From assembly GCA_030650995.1 (NCBI GenBank), contig JAUSCY010000109.1:1-64000 (forward strand): a stretch of 64,000 bases of DNA, written 5' to 3'. The notes under the pieces were generated by a model that was not told the origin of the DNA, did no database searches, and saw only the letters and a program-made list of their open reading frames with translations. Shown here piece after piece: positions 15,898 through 25,570 of the stretch. Position 1 is the first letter of the stretch. The number at the start of each line of letters is the position of its first letter. This stretch comes from Sheuella sp. (lineage in GTDB: Bacteria; Pseudomonadota; Gammaproteobacteria; Burkholderiales; Burkholderiaceae_B). The position numbers and the translations under genes were made by a program.

Positions 15898-16986
15898 ATG
15901 AAAAAATATGAAATTGCAACCATTGAGGGTGATGGGATTGGTCCTGAAGTTTGTCAGGCAGCAGTCAAGGTGTTGCAGGAGGCATGCGGGACCTCTCAAT
16001 TAGTTTTTAATTCCTTTCCAGGTGGTGCGGCGCATTACGTAAAGTCTGGCTCGGTCCTGCCAGACGAGACCTATGCAGCATGCAAAACCTCAGCTGCGAT
16101 CTTGCACGGTGCTGCAGGTCTGCCTGAGGTGACATATGTCGACGGCACTGAGGTGGGTAACGATTTACACCTTCAGCTCAGATTCAAGCTTGATTTGTAT
16201 GCCAACGTGCGTCCGATTCGTTTATATCAGGGGGATTTCTCTCCCTTAAAAAATCGAGCAGCGGGTGAGATTGACTACATTATCGTGCGTGAGAACACAG
16301 AAGGTTTGTACGCAAGCCGCGGTGCGGGAATTTTGTTGCGGGGCGAGGTTGCAACGGACACCCTGGTCATGACGCGTAAAGGTGTTGAGCGCGTAGCAAG
16401 ATTTGCATTTGAACTGTCGCGTAAACGGCATGGCGCACCGGTTGACGGAGTAAGTCGCATGACCGTGTGCGACAAGGCTAATATTTTGCGAACCTACGCG
16501 TTTTTCAGAGCGATCTGCGACGAGGTTTCACTTGATTATCCGGATGTTGCAATTGATTATGCCTATGCCGATGCGATTACGGTACATCTTGTTAAGCGGC
16601 CTGATTTTTACGATGTGATTGTCGCGGAGAACATGTTTGGCGACATTATTTCGGATTTGGGTGCTGCAACCGTCGGTGGAATGGGAATTGCACCTTCTGG
16701 TGAGCTGGGAGATCACCATGGACTGTTTCAGGGGGCGCACGGTTCAGCGCCTGATATTACGGGGCTTAATGTCGCCAGTCCGCTTGCAACAATCCTGTCA
16801 GGAGCCTTCATGTTGCGCTGGCTGGGCGATCGGCATGCGGATGCTGGCCTGCTCGAGGCTGCAAGTCGTATTGAAAAGTCAGTTGAACTGACTTTGTCTC
16901 AGGGCTTGATGATTCCACGGGATCTGGGGGGGCAGGTATCCTGCACAGATGTCACCGCTGCCATATGCAGAAATCTTAAGGATTAA
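15898..16986 (+). CDS. Isocitrate/isopropylmalate dehydrogenase-family enzyme
   Basis: 362 residues from ATG 15898 (GGAG ten bases upstream; an earlier start at 15871 would read through the ribosome binding site). The beta-decarboxylating dehydrogenase pattern is clear: EGDGIGPEV, substrate arginines in RFKLDLYANVRPIR, IVRENTEGLYASRG, and the metal/NAD loop NMFGDIISDLGAATVGGMG plus GAHGSAPDI. Candidates are 3-isopropylmalate, isocitrate, tartrate or homoisocitrate dehydrogenase. No leuCD genes are adjacent, so LeuB is not favoured. The oxidative decarboxylation of a 2-hydroxy-dicarboxylate is likely; the substrate is open. Confidence 0.85.
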   Translation: MKKYEIATIEGDGIGPEVCQAAVKVLQEACGTSQLVFNSFPGGAAHYVKSGSVLPDETYAACKTSAAILHGAAGLPEVTYVDGTEVGNDLHLQLRFKLDLYANVRPIRLYQGDFSPLKNRAAGEIDYIIVRENTEGLYASRGAGILLRGEVATDTLVMTRKGVERVARFAFELSRKRHGAPVDGVSRMTVCDKANILRTYAFFRAICDEVSLDYPDVAIDYAYADAITVHLVKRPDFYDVIVAENMFGDIISDLGAATVGGMGIAPSGELGDHHGLFQGAHGSAPDITGLNVASPLATILSGAFMLRWLGDRHADAGLLEAASRIEKSVELTLSQGLMIPRDLGGQVSCTDVTAAICRNLKD

Positions 16987-17086
16987 ATGACAGTTGCTGA
17001 CAGTTGCTATCAAACGATTAGCCTTTCAGCGCTGCCATGTAATTTTAAAAGTAATATTTAGACTGATAATTTATATGGATATACGC

Positions 17087-17114
17087 ATTTTATATGGGTT
17101 TACCCGTATAAAAT
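17087..17114. promoter_or_regulatory. Long inverted repeat upstream of RND operon 1
   Basis: ATTTTATATGGGT (17087-17099), a TT spacer, and ACCCGTATAAAAT (17102-17114) pair at 12 of 13 positions. It lies 33 bases before the start codon of the adaptor gene. The symmetry suits a dimeric repressor operator, for example of the TetR or MarR kind, but no regulator gene is adjacent. As RNA it would also form a hairpin, but no T-tract follows. Confidence 0.6.
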
Positions 17115-17146
17115 GTTTCGATCATCTATTGTTTAGGAAGTTACCG

Positions 17147-18334
17147 ATGTTTGATGTTGCATGCAGTGATGTTCGGAACAAATTTTGGTCTGGCAACAAA
17201 AACAAACGTTGGTCTTCAAATATTGCGTTGAGTTGTATGGGAGTGCTGATGATGACTGGCGTAGCCATGTCACAGGAGAGCGCATCGAAACCTCAGGGTA
17301 TGCCAGTTTCCGTGATCGAGGCTGCCGTCACTTCGGTTCCCAACACACTTGAAGTCACTGCGCAGGCAGAGGGAGCCAAGGAAATTGAGGTCAGGGCGCG
17401 TGTTGGTGGAATTCTGATCAAGCGTCTGTACGAGGAAGGTCAGCGAGTCAAAGAAGGACAGCCCCTTTTTCAGATTGATCCAGAGCCCTACAAGATCGCA
17501 CTAGAGGAGTCGCAAGCACGGGCCAAGCAAACCGCACGCGAGGCAGCGCGTCTGAAAGGCTTGTTCGCGCAGCAGGCTGTTAGCCGAAAAGAATTTGATG
17601 ACGCAACCTCAGCGAATGAAGTGGCTCAGGCTAATCTGAAAACTGCGCAACTCAATCTCAAATGGTCTACCGTGACCGCCCCGATGCAAGGTGTGACGGG
17701 TCGCGCGCAGCGCTCCGAAGGCAGTCTGATTACAACAACGAGTGATGGAAGTTTACTGACCTCTATCTATCAGGTTGATCCGATCTGGGTGCGCTTTGGT
17801 TTGTCTTCGAGTGATACGTCCAAATTGCCTGGGGGACGACTGGATCCTTCGCAATCCACGACTGTAGAAATCTTCACGCCAAATGGAAAGCTGTATCCGC
17901 AGAAAGGGAAAATTAATTTTTTGTCGTCCTTTATTGATCCCAAACTAGGTACTCAGCAATTACGTGCGGAGTTCCCTAACTCTGAAAATCAGATTTTGCC
18001 TGGTCAGTTTCTAAAAATCAGGATTTCGACGGGCAAGATCGACAACGTATTTTTAGTCCCGCAAGCTGCGGTGATTCAGACCGAAAGAGGTTTTATGGTC
18101 TGGACTGTCGGAGCAGACAACAAGGTTGTGCCGACACCATTGCAGATGGGTAATTGGGTTGGTAAAAACTGGGTTGTCCTCTCAGGTTTGAAAGCGGGTG
18201 ATAAAGTGGTTGTAGATAACATTATCAAAATTCGACCTGGCGCGGTGGTTGCACCAAAGGTTGTGCCGCTTGATCCAGTCGTGCCCGCAGCAGGTGCCGC
18301 TTCCCCTAACGCTCCAGTTAAGGAAGCTAAATGA
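17147..18334 (+). CDS. RND efflux periplasmic adaptor (AcrA/MexA type)
   Basis: 395 residues from ATG 17147, chosen because AGGAAG lies six bases upstream; an open frame from 16994 would run through the inverted repeat. An N-terminal export segment (basic KNKRW, then a hydrophobic stretch ending near AMSQ) is followed by a lipoyl/barrel half (VRARVGGILIKRLYEEGQRVKEGQPLFQIDP), a short helical hairpin with ARAKQTAREAARLKGLFAQQAVSRKEFD, and the second half (LKWSTVTAPMQGVTGRAQRSEGSL). There is no lipobox Cys, so it is probably anchored by interaction or by an uncleaved segment. It links the inner-membrane pump to the outer-membrane channel. Its stop overlaps the pump start (ATGA). Confidence 0.92.
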   Translation: MFDVACSDVRNKFWSGNKNKRWSSNIALSCMGVLMMTGVAMSQESASKPQGMPVSVIEAAVTSVPNTLEVTAQAEGAKEIEVRARVGGILIKRLYEEGQRVKEGQPLFQIDPEPYKIALEESQARAKQTAREAARLKGLFAQQAVSRKEFDDATSANEVAQANLKTAQLNLKWSTVTAPMQGVTGRAQRSEGSLITTTSDGSLLTSIYQVDPIWVRFGLSSSDTSKLPGGRLDPSQSTTVEIFTPNGKLYPQKGKINFLSSFIDPKLGTQQLRAEFPNSENQILPGQFLKIRISTGKIDNVFLVPQAAVIQTERGFMVWTVGADNKVVPTPLQMGNWVGKNWVVLSGLKAGDKVVVDNIIKIRPGAVVAPKVVPLDPVVPAAGAASPNAPVKEAK

Positions 18335-21300
18335 GTTTTTCAAGTTTCTTTATCAGCCGTCCGATTTTTTCAGCGGTCATTTCAATTACGATTGTTATCG
18401 CTGGCCTGATGGCAGTGAAGGGTTTGCCGATTGCCCAGTATCCTGAGATCGCGCCACCAACAGTCATTATTTCCGCTAATTACCCGGGCGCATCCACAGA
18501 AACACTCACCAGAACAGTTGCCGGACCGATTGAGGAGCAACTCGCAGGTGTTGAAAATTTACTTTATTTCAACTCGACAGCAGCTTCAAATGGCCAGCTG
18601 ATCATCACCGCTACGTTTGAAGTCGGAACCAATATTGATATTGCGACCGTCAACGTGAATAACCGCGTCAAAATCGCGGAGCCACGTTTACCGGACATCG
18701 TGCGTCAGTATGGTGTGACAGCGCAAAAAAGATCGAATGATATTTTGCTAGTCACTGCAATTACCGCACCGCAGGGCGATTTTTCAGCTTTATATCTATC
18801 TAATTATGCTCTGGTAAATGTACTGGATGAACTCAAGCGATTACCAGGTGTAGGTGATGCACAAATCTTTGGTGCCAAAGATTATTCGATGCGTATCTGG
18901 TTAAATCCGGACAAGATGGCGCAGCTAGGCGTTACCGCGGGAGACATTGCGAGCTCAGTTGCTGCGCAAAACAAACAGAACGTCGCAGGTAAAGTTGGTC
19001 AGGAGCCTGCGCCACAAGGCCAGCAACTGGTCTATACCGTTACAGCCAAGGGGCGTTTGATGACGCCCGAGCAGTTCGGTGACATTGTTATCCGATCCTC
19101 TGGCCCTGGGGGCGTACTACGACTCAAAGACGTCGCCCGCGTGGAGCTCGATGCTGCAAGCTACGATGTCAACACAACATTGCTGGGTCAGCCTGTTGCC
19201 GTCGTGGCAATATTTTTGCAATCAGGTGCGAATGCGCTCAGCGTGGCTGAGCGGGTTAAAAGCACGATGGAAGACATCAAGAAAAAATTCCCGCCTGGCA
19301 TTGATTACGTCATTCCTTTCGACACAACAAAATTCGTTGATGCCTCGATTCGCGAAGTTATCATCACTCTCGCCGAAGCGATGGTGCTGGTTGGCCTGGT
19401 CGTATTTCTCTTTCTCCAAAATTGGCGTGCCACGCTGATCCCTTTGATCGCTGTGCCTGTTTCATTAATTGGAACTTTCGCAGGTCTCTGGTTGTTCGGT
19501 TTTTCAGTCAATACTCTGACGCTGTTTGCGATGGTGCTGGCTATCGGCATCGTGGTGGACGATGCGATTGTCGTACTTGAAAACGTTGAACGGTTAATGG
19601 CTGAACAGCACATGTCACCGAGAGCTGCAGCATACGAAGCCATGCGAGAGGTTTCGGGTGCCGTTGTTGCAATTGTGCTGGTGCTGGCCGCAGTGTTTGT
19701 GCCTGTCGCTTTTCTCGGTGGTATTGCCGGTAAGCTTTATCAGCAATTCGCAGTGACAGTCGCGCTCGCCGTATTTCTCTCGGGCGTTGTTGCGTTGACG
19801 CTTACACCAGCGTTGTGTGCGGTATTACTGAAGCCTACGCATACCGAGCCAAAAGGTTTCAAGTGGTTTAACAGAGGTTTTGCTTCACTGACAGACCAGT
19901 ACGCAAAGATCGTCAATCTGACATTGCATCACCGGATTTTAGGTGCGAGCGTTTTTGCTGCGGTCATCATTGCCTGCGTCGTATTGTTCAGAATGGTACC
20001 CGGAGGTTTTGTACCTGCAGAGGATCAGGGCTATTTGATCAGTGCGCTCGTTCTGCCCGATGGAGCGAGTTTGCAGCGTACTCAAAAAACCGGTGAGGCT
20101 TTTCAGCAGGCTGTTGTTCAGGATCCAGCTGTTGCAAGAGTCTTTGTGATTGCAGGTAACGACATTATTGGGGGCGGTGTAAAAAGCAACGCAGGGACTA
20201 TTTTCATCCCGCTTAAAGACTGGAACGAGCGCACAACCAGTGCTGAGGATCTGGCAAAAAAATTCACTGGTCTTGGCATGAGCTTTCCCGATGGCATGGC
20301 ACTTGTATTCAATCCGCCACCGATTAGAGGATTAGGGTCTGCGGGTGGCTTTGAGTTTTATGTCCAGTCCAAGGGTGAACCGGATGCTGCAAAGTTGGCT
20401 GAAGTCACGGGAAGCTTTATCGAGTCATTGAAAAAGCGTCCTGAACTGACAGGGATTAACACTTTTTTCAGACCTACCGCACCACAGTTATTTGTTGAGG
20501 TCGACGAAGTCAAGGCTTTGTCCCTTGGAATACCTGTTGCAGATGTTTATCTGAGTCTGCAAACCATGATGGGTGCGCTTTATGTGAATGACTTCAACTT
20601 GAGCGGGCGGACATATCGTGTCCAGCTGCAGGCGGACTCACAATTCCGGGCCAATCCAACCGACGTAGGGCAGATTTTTGTTCGTGCGGAAAATGGCAGT
20701 ATGGTTCCTGTATCAGCGCTTATTAATGTCAAACAGATCGTCGGACCGGAGCAGCTCGAACGGTTTAACGGCTTTCTGGCTGCCAAGGTCCTGGGGAGCG
20801 GTGTAACTGGAATTAGTTCTGGTGACGCGATTAACATTGTGCAGCAAGTCGCAAAAGAATCTTTGCCTGCAACCTATGAGCTCGCATGGTCTGGTCAGGC
20901 TTATCAGCAGATTCGTACTGGCACGACTTCAGGTGTAGCGTTCGTATTTGGTTTGATTATGGTGTTTTTAATTCTGGCAGCTCAGTACGAGCGCTGGTCT
21001 TTGCCCCTTGCGGTTTTGCTTGCCGTACCATTCGCGATTTGTGGCGCTTTGATTGCAGTGTTGATTAGAGGGATGCCAAACGATATCTATTTTCAAATCG
21101 GTCTAGTGGTACTGGTGGGACTATCCGCTAAGAACGCCATTCTGATTGTTGAATTCGCAGCACAAAAGCGTGCGCTGGGTATGAGTAATATCGATGCTGC
21201 GCTGACTGCGGCCAAACAGCGGTTCAGACCGATTGTGATGACCTCACTTGCTTTTATTCTGGGTGTTTTTCCGCTCGTCATTTCTTCGGGCGCGGGCGCA

Positions 21301-21486
21301 GCTGCTCGCCGCTCAATGGGTACCGGGGTGTTTGGCGGCATGTTGGCCTCGACCTTTATCGCGACGATTTTTGTACCGATGTTTTTCACCTGGCTTGCGC
21401 GTGGTAAGGCAACGCCGTTTGAGACGCCTCTGGGAGATGCCCCAACAGTGCTGGCTGATACTCCAACCGAGGAGAAAAAGCCGTGA
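18331..21486 (+). CDS. RND multidrug efflux permease, HAE1 type (AcrB/MexB-like)
   Basis: 1051 residues, the usual length. Starts SFFISRPIFSAVISITIVIAGL, as HAE1 pumps do. The proton-relay Asp pair is in LAIGIVVDDAIVVLENVER in the fourth membrane segment. The duplicated six-helix halves and two large periplasmic loops are evident; QAQYERWSLP-type and GLSAKNAILIVEFA segments in the second half are family signatures. It exports drugs, detergents or other hydrophobic compounds in exchange for protons. Flanked by its adaptor and outer-membrane factor, both overlapping by four bases. Confidence 0.95.
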   Translation: MSFSSFFISRPIFSAVISITIVIAGLMAVKGLPIAQYPEIAPPTVIISANYPGASTETLTRTVAGPIEEQLAGVENLLYFNSTAASNGQLIITATFEVGTNIDIATVNVNNRVKIAEPRLPDIVRQYGVTAQKRSNDILLVTAITAPQGDFSALYLSNYALVNVLDELKRLPGVGDAQIFGAKDYSMRIWLNPDKMAQLGVTAGDIASSVAAQNKQNVAGKVGQEPAPQGQQLVYTVTAKGRLMTPEQFGDIVIRSSGPGGVLRLKDVARVELDAASYDVNTTLLGQPVAVVAIFLQSGANALSVAERVKSTMEDIKKKFPPGIDYVIPFDTTKFVDASIREVIITLAEAMVLVGLVVFLFLQNWRATLIPLIAVPVSLIGTFAGLWLFGFSVNTLTLFAMVLAIGIVVDDAIVVLENVERLMAEQHMSPRAAAYEAMREVSGAVVAIVLVLAAVFVPVAFLGGIAGKLYQQFAVTVALAVFLSGVVALTLTPALCAVLLKPTHTEPKGFKWFNRGFASLTDQYAKIVNLTLHHRILGASVFAAVIIACVVLFRMVPGGFVPAEDQGYLISALVLPDGASLQRTQKTGEAFQQAVVQDPAVARVFVIAGNDIIGGGVKSNAGTIFIPLKDWNERTTSAEDLAKKFTGLGMSFPDGMALVFNPPPIRGLGSAGGFEFYVQSKGEPDAAKLAEVTGSFIESLKKRPELTGINTFFRPTAPQLFVEVDEVKALSLGIPVADVYLSLQTMMGALYVNDFNLSGRTYRVQLQADSQFRANPTDVGQIFVRAENGSMVPVSALINVKQIVGPEQLERFNGFLAAKVLGSGVTGISSGDAINIVQQVAKESLPATYELAWSGQAYQQIRTGTTSGVAFVFGLIMVFLILAAQYERWSLPLAVLLAVPFAICGALIAVLIRGMPNDIYFQIGLVVLVGLSAKNAILIVEFAAQKRALGMSNIDAALTAAKQRFRPIVMTSLAFILGVFPLVISSGAGAAARRSMGTGVFGGMLASTFIATIFVPMFFTWLARGKATPFETPLGDAPTVLADTPTEEKKP

Positions 21487-22943
21487 TTAAGCATCGTAGG
21501 CAATTAGCCGGATCAGGCTCCAATCTCAAATTTACGATTGGATTGCTGGTTGCATTAGGGCTCAGTGGATGCACACTCGGCCCTGATTATGTCCGACCGC
21601 AACTGTCACTCCCCGATGCATATCGTAAAGCTGATACGGCTTCTAATGAGCAGGCGCAAACAACGCAAACGACCACATCCTTTAACAAAGAGTGGTGGAC
21701 GCTGTTTAATGACAGCCAGCTTGATTCTCTGATGCTAACGGCCTTGACCGACAATGCCGATGTACAGATTGCGATCGCCAGACTGAGTCAGGCCGAGGCA
21801 ATCGCCAGGCAAGCGGGTGCTGCCTTATATCCCACACTTAATCTTGGTGCGGGCGCGACACGCGCTTCATCAGGAACTGTTGCAACGACGTCGGGAGTGG
21901 CCGTATCTGCCAATACATCGCAGGCAGCTTTTTCAACTTCGTATGAGCTGGATATCTGGGGACGTGTACGTCGCAATATTGAATCAGCGACAGCATTGCT
22001 CGATGCGAGTCGGTACGATCGGGTGGGCGTATCTTTAACCCTGTCGGGATTAATCGCCAATACTTATTTGCGATTACGTTCACTTGATGCGCAAATCTCA
22101 GTGTTGAACGACTCCGTTGCGACACGAGAAAATTCCTTGCGCATTGCCAAGGCAAAGTTTGACGGTGGATTAATTTCGCCGATTGATATTAGTCAGGCAA
22201 CCGCAGCACTGGCCAGTTCGCAGGCGTCTCTTTCAGAAATACGCAGACAGCGTGGCGTGGTGCAAAATCAGCTGGGTGTTTTGACAGGTAAGCTTGATCT
22301 GGTGGTGGACGCCGGTGATGTGCGTAAACTGCCTGTTCCACCTCTGCCTCCAGCAGGGCTTCCCTCTTCATTGCTAGAAAACAGACCTGATGTGAATCGC
22401 GCTGAACAAGAACTGCGTGCAGCAAACGCCAGGGTTGGTGTGTCGACCGCTAACTTGTTTCCGACGATTTCACTGACAGGGCTGTTCGGTGCCCAGAGCG
22501 TTGATTTCAGCGCTTTTCTGACGAATCAGAGTACGGTGTGGTCAGCGGGTTTAGGACTTGTACAGCCCATTTTTTCCGGTGGCTTACTACAGGGAAGACT
22601 GGATTTCGCAAAGGCTCAACAGCAGGAGTTATTGGGTAATTATGTGAAAGTAGTCAGGACCGCATTTGGTGAGGTGAGTGATGCGCTGGTTTCTGTCAGA
22701 CAGACTCTGACCACAGAAGAGTATCTGAAGGTGCAGGTCCAGGCTGCAGTCAAGGCACAAAGCCTGGCAATCTTGCGTTATGAGGCGGGTTACGTGGACT
22801 TCCTGAGTGTGTTGGAATCACAGCGGGTTTCGAATGAAGCGAATCTTGCATACGTGATCAACCGCTCTGCACGATTGCAGTCCAGTGTAGATTTGTTTAA
22901 ATCGCTGGGGGGCGGCTGGACGCGGCTAGACCCTGCAAACTAG
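21483..22943 (+). CDS. RND outer-membrane factor, OprM/NodT-type lipoprotein
   Basis: 486 residues from a GTG that overlaps the pump stop codon (GTGA). The lipobox GLSGC gives a lipidated Cys at about residue 29, followed by the family-typical TLGPDYVRPQL. Two copies of the outer-membrane efflux repeat are present, with SYELDIWGRVRRNIESA and LLENRPDVNRAEQELRAANARVGV as markers. It forms the trimeric TolC-like channel for RND operon 1. Confidence 0.93.
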   Translation: MIKHRRQLAGSGSNLKFTIGLLVALGLSGCTLGPDYVRPQLSLPDAYRKADTASNEQAQTTQTTTSFNKEWWTLFNDSQLDSLMLTALTDNADVQIAIARLSQAEAIARQAGAALYPTLNLGAGATRASSGTVATTSGVAVSANTSQAAFSTSYELDIWGRVRRNIESATALLDASRYDRVGVSLTLSGLIANTYLRLRSLDAQISVLNDSVATRENSLRIAKAKFDGGLISPIDISQATAALASSQASLSEIRRQRGVVQNQLGVLTGKLDLVVDAGDVRKLPVPPLPPAGLPSSLLENRPDVNRAEQELRAANARVGVSTANLFPTISLTGLFGAQSVDFSAFLTNQSTVWSAGLGLVQPIFSGGLLQGRLDFAKAQQQELLGNYVKVVRTAFGEVSDALVSVRQTLTTEEYLKVQVQAAVKAQSLAILRYEAGYVDFLSVLESQRVSNEANLAYVINRSARLQSSVDLFKSLGGGWTRLDPAN

Positions 22944-22957
22944 GAGCTATCTTCGCT

Positions 22958-23164
22958 CTATTTCAGCAGGTCATACAGGAGCCACACGGCTCCTGTTCCA
23001 ATTAAGCCCCACCAGACAATCAGTGTTGTTCTGGATTTTGAGAGTGCGCTACTTCTTTTGATCGTGCGTGTGACAAAATCTTTTGAGGGATGCCCAGTCA
23101 GATACGCATAGGCGATCCACGCAGCCAGGGCGAACAGGCACAACTTGAATGCGGTTGCGTACAT
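22958..23164 (-). CDS. Small two-helix membrane protein
   Basis: 68 residues with one hydrophobic helix at about 5-22 (KLCLFALAAWIAYAYL) and a second at about 47-65 (TLIVWWGLIGTGAVWLLYDLL), joined by a basic, serine-rich loop. It starts six bases after the malonyl-CoA decarboxylase stop, which suggests translational coupling. I do not recognise the family. Its 3' end contains a perfect 8-bp hairpin (22976-22995). Confidence 0.6.
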   Translation of the reverse strand: MYATAFKLCLFALAAWIAYAYLTGHPSKDFVTRTIKRSSALSKSRTTLIVWWGLIGTGAVWLLYDLLK

Positions 23165-23170
23165 CAGGGT

Positions 23171-24460
23171 TTAGATAAGCTTTGCAACGGCACGCGCGTG
23201 CGCGACTTCACCATTGACGAACTTCTCTTGGTTCGACTCAATGTCGTCCAGATCGTAGAGATAATTAACCATCAGCCCCGCGGACTCACGTAAGCCCTTT
23301 TTTGACAGGTCTGCTGCCCAGTTAATGCGATTGAGTTTTGCACCGTTACCCAAGTGAAAGTTCGCAACTGAATTGCCACCGCGGCGCGCTGAAAAATAAA
23401 TCAGGTAAATCGCACAGAGGGAATTCAGGGCCTCAGTTTCGAGAGTTGTGCTAGTTTCAGGTGTCCAGCCATCAACTAGGCGTTGCGGCCAGGTTTTACC
23501 CTTCAGGCTGATGGTTTGCAGCGCTTTTTCGTAACGCGCAAGTACGGCAGGATGATCATTCAGTACGGACGTATCCGGGCTGCGCGCAAGCCAATCTGTA
23601 AAGCCTGGAATAGGTGAAAGTGTGACAAAAGTTTTCAGGCTCGGAAACTCTGCCTTAAGCTGCTCAGCAACACGTTTAATCAGAAAGTTACCCAGCGACA
23701 CACCCCTGAGACCTGATTCACAATTACTAATCGAATAAAAACACGCAACTTTAAACTTTGAGTTCTCCACAGGCAGTGATTTTTTATCTACAAGGGGACC
23801 AATTGCAGAAGGGATATCAGAGAGGAGTGCGACCTCAACAAAAATCAGCGGCTCATCCGGTAACTGAGGATGAAAAAAAGCAAAACATCGGCGATCAGGT
23901 TGCAGACGACGCCGTAAGTCGTCCCATCCATCGATCGCATGCACGGCTTCATGGTGAATAATTTTTTCGAGCACGTGAGCGGGAGAGCGCCAGTCAACCT
24001 GGTGCATTTTGAGAAACCCAGGGTTAAACCACGACGACAACAAATGTCGTATGTCGTAATCAAGTGCCGCGAGTTCGGGTCGTTTGTCCAGAAGCTTCAA
24101 TAGTTCACGGCGCATAGTAACGACCGCACGTGTGCCACCTGGAGCACGATTGATGCGTCGCAGTAGTTCCTGTCTCGGAGACTCGGAGGCTTTTGTCAGC
24201 GCAATCAAATTTTTCGCAGTGGGTTTGTCTGCATAAACTTGTGCAGCCAATAAAATCTCCTGAGCATCAGGACTGTATTTATCAGCGAGCGTGGTGTAGA
24301 GCTCTGCGCGATTAGATTCGTCGAGCGTCTGATATTGCTGGATTACATCTTGCGCCATGCTGGAGCTGTTCGATTCGCCGCGCTCGGACATGAGTCGTTT
24401 AATCGCAAGATGAGCTTTAGATAATTGTCTTGACTGAACAATTTTTCCTAATAGAGACAT
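23171..24460 (-). CDS. Malonyl-CoA decarboxylase
   Basis: 429 residues from the ATG at 24460 (GGAG six bases before it). The N-terminal helical domain (residues about 1-125) and the C-terminal acetyltransferase-like catalytic domain match the malonyl-CoA decarboxylase family: FHPQLPDEPLIFVEVALL, CFYSISNCESGLRGVSLGNFLIKRV and FVTLSPIPGFTDWL are diagnostic, and a His follows in FHLGNGAKLNRINWAAD. The product converts malonyl-CoA to acetyl-CoA and CO2 and regulates malonate use or fatty-acid metabolism. No malonyl-CoA synthetase is adjacent. Confidence 0.93.
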   Translation of the reverse strand: MSLLGKIVQSRQLSKAHLAIKRLMSERGESNSSSMAQDVIQQYQTLDESNRAELYTTLADKYSPDAQEILLAAQVYADKPTAKNLIALTKASESPRQELLRRINRAPGGTRAVVTMRRELLKLLDKRPELAALDYDIRHLLSSWFNPGFLKMHQVDWRSPAHVLEKIIHHEAVHAIDGWDDLRRRLQPDRRCFAFFHPQLPDEPLIFVEVALLSDIPSAIGPLVDKKSLPVENSKFKVACFYSISNCESGLRGVSLGNFLIKRVAEQLKAEFPSLKTFVTLSPIPGFTDWLARSPDTSVLNDHPAVLARYEKALQTISLKGKTWPQRLVDGWTPETSTTLETEALNSLCAIYLIYFSARRGGNSVANFHLGNGAKLNRINWAADLSKKGLRESAGLMVNYLYDLDDIESNQEKFVNGEVAHARAVAKLI

Positions 24461-24544
24461 GCGGCACTCCAATGGCTAAACAAAACTTCTATTTATTAAG
24501 TCATAATCATATAGGCATTATGAGAGTGCATGGAGACAATTTTT

Positions 24545-25435
24545 TTAAAAACAAAAACGTACGATTTCATGGATGATCTGCCCAGGCTGTTCTTTCTGGG
24601 GGAAATGTCCAGCATTCTCAATCAATACCCTCTCGTAGCGACCTGAAAAGAAACGCTCCTTACCCGCCGACATATCGGGGTTGCTGCAGTAGTCCAATGC
24701 ACCATGCAGGACTAGTGTAGGGGTGTCGATAATGGGTGCGGGATTGAGTTTTGCATCATCCTCTGCATATTCTGAAAAACTGGGTGCGTGGCCCCAGCGT
24801 TGACGATAGGAGTGCAGGACTATATCTGGCCAGTCAGGATTTTCAAAGGCGCGGGCTGTTTCATCAAAATCAGCTTCGCTATACCAGCCTGCTGGGGACC
24901 AGGTATCCCACATCATTTTTGCAAACCCTTTACCATCCGAACGTACTGCTTTCTCACCTCTTTCGGTTGCCATAAACCAGTGGTACCAGTAACTGCGCGT
25001 CTGCGCGTAAGTAAGTGACTGATCAGGGTCGTTCGTGCCGTAACCTACAGAAAGCATGATGAGGTGTGATGCCACGCCAGGTCTGAGACCTACTGCGTTG
25101 GCCACAGCACGCGCACCCCAGTCGTGACCAACAAGAATAGGGTGCTCGAGCTTAAGTGCATCGATGAAATCGAGCATATCCCGACCCAATGATGCGAGTT
25201 GTCCGCTGCGAGGCGTTTGTGCGGATAGAAAACGCGTACCTGCAAAACCACGTAGTGCTGGCGCCACAACACGAAGCCCTTGTTCTGCCAGCGTTTGTGC
25301 CACAGGTAGCCATGTGATCGGAGCATCCGGCCAGCCATGTGTCAGTACGATCGTCTGTTTACCTTGAGGATTCCACTCAAGGTATTCTATTTCCAGCAAT
25401 GGGGTGGTAATGGTTTTTTTTATGTTTGGATTCAT
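24545..25435 (-). CDS. Alpha/beta hydrolase, epoxide hydrolase-like
   Basis: 296 residues. HGWPDAPITW is the oxyanion-hole motif of epoxide hydrolases and haloalkane dehalogenases; the nucleophile elbow GHDWGA has Asp in place of Ser, followed by a second acid in HGALDYCSN and the catalytic His in ENAGHFPQKEQP. A cap domain lies between about residues 130 and 220. It probably hydrolyses an ester-intermediate substrate such as an epoxide. A separate gene, 85 bases from the decarboxylase. Confidence 0.87.
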   Translation of the reverse strand: MNPNIKKTITTPLLEIEYLEWNPQGKQTIVLTHGWPDAPITWLPVAQTLAEQGLRVVAPALRGFAGTRFLSAQTPRSGQLASLGRDMLDFIDALKLEHPILVGHDWGARAVANAVGLRPGVASHLIMLSVGYGTNDPDQSLTYAQTRSYWYHWFMATERGEKAVRSDGKGFAKMMWDTWSPAGWYSEADFDETARAFENPDWPDIVLHSYRQRWGHAPSFSEYAEDDAKLNPAPIIDTPTLVLHGALDYCSNPDMSAGKERFFSGRYERVLIENAGHFPQKEQPGQIIHEIVRFCF

Positions 25436-25570
25436 GACTGTTGCCCCAATGTTGAACCTCGAAGACCTGCGCGCAGTGTAGTTTGTTCAATCCTTAGTGA
25501 TGTTTTAGTTGTGTCTCACTGAATATTTTTTTTATTTAGCTGCCTGACTCAAGGATTATTCGCCTAAACG

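Noticed and set aside
16994-17146. Longer N-terminus for the RND adaptor beginning at 16994
   Set aside because: The extra residues read through a 28-bp inverted repeat and lack a ribosome binding site, whereas AGGAAG precedes the ATG at 17147.
22976-22995. Perfect hairpin CAGGAGCC-ACAC-GGCTCCTG
   Set aside because: It lies inside the coding end of the small membrane protein and has no T-tract; more likely coding sequence with chance symmetry, although it could slow converging polymerases.
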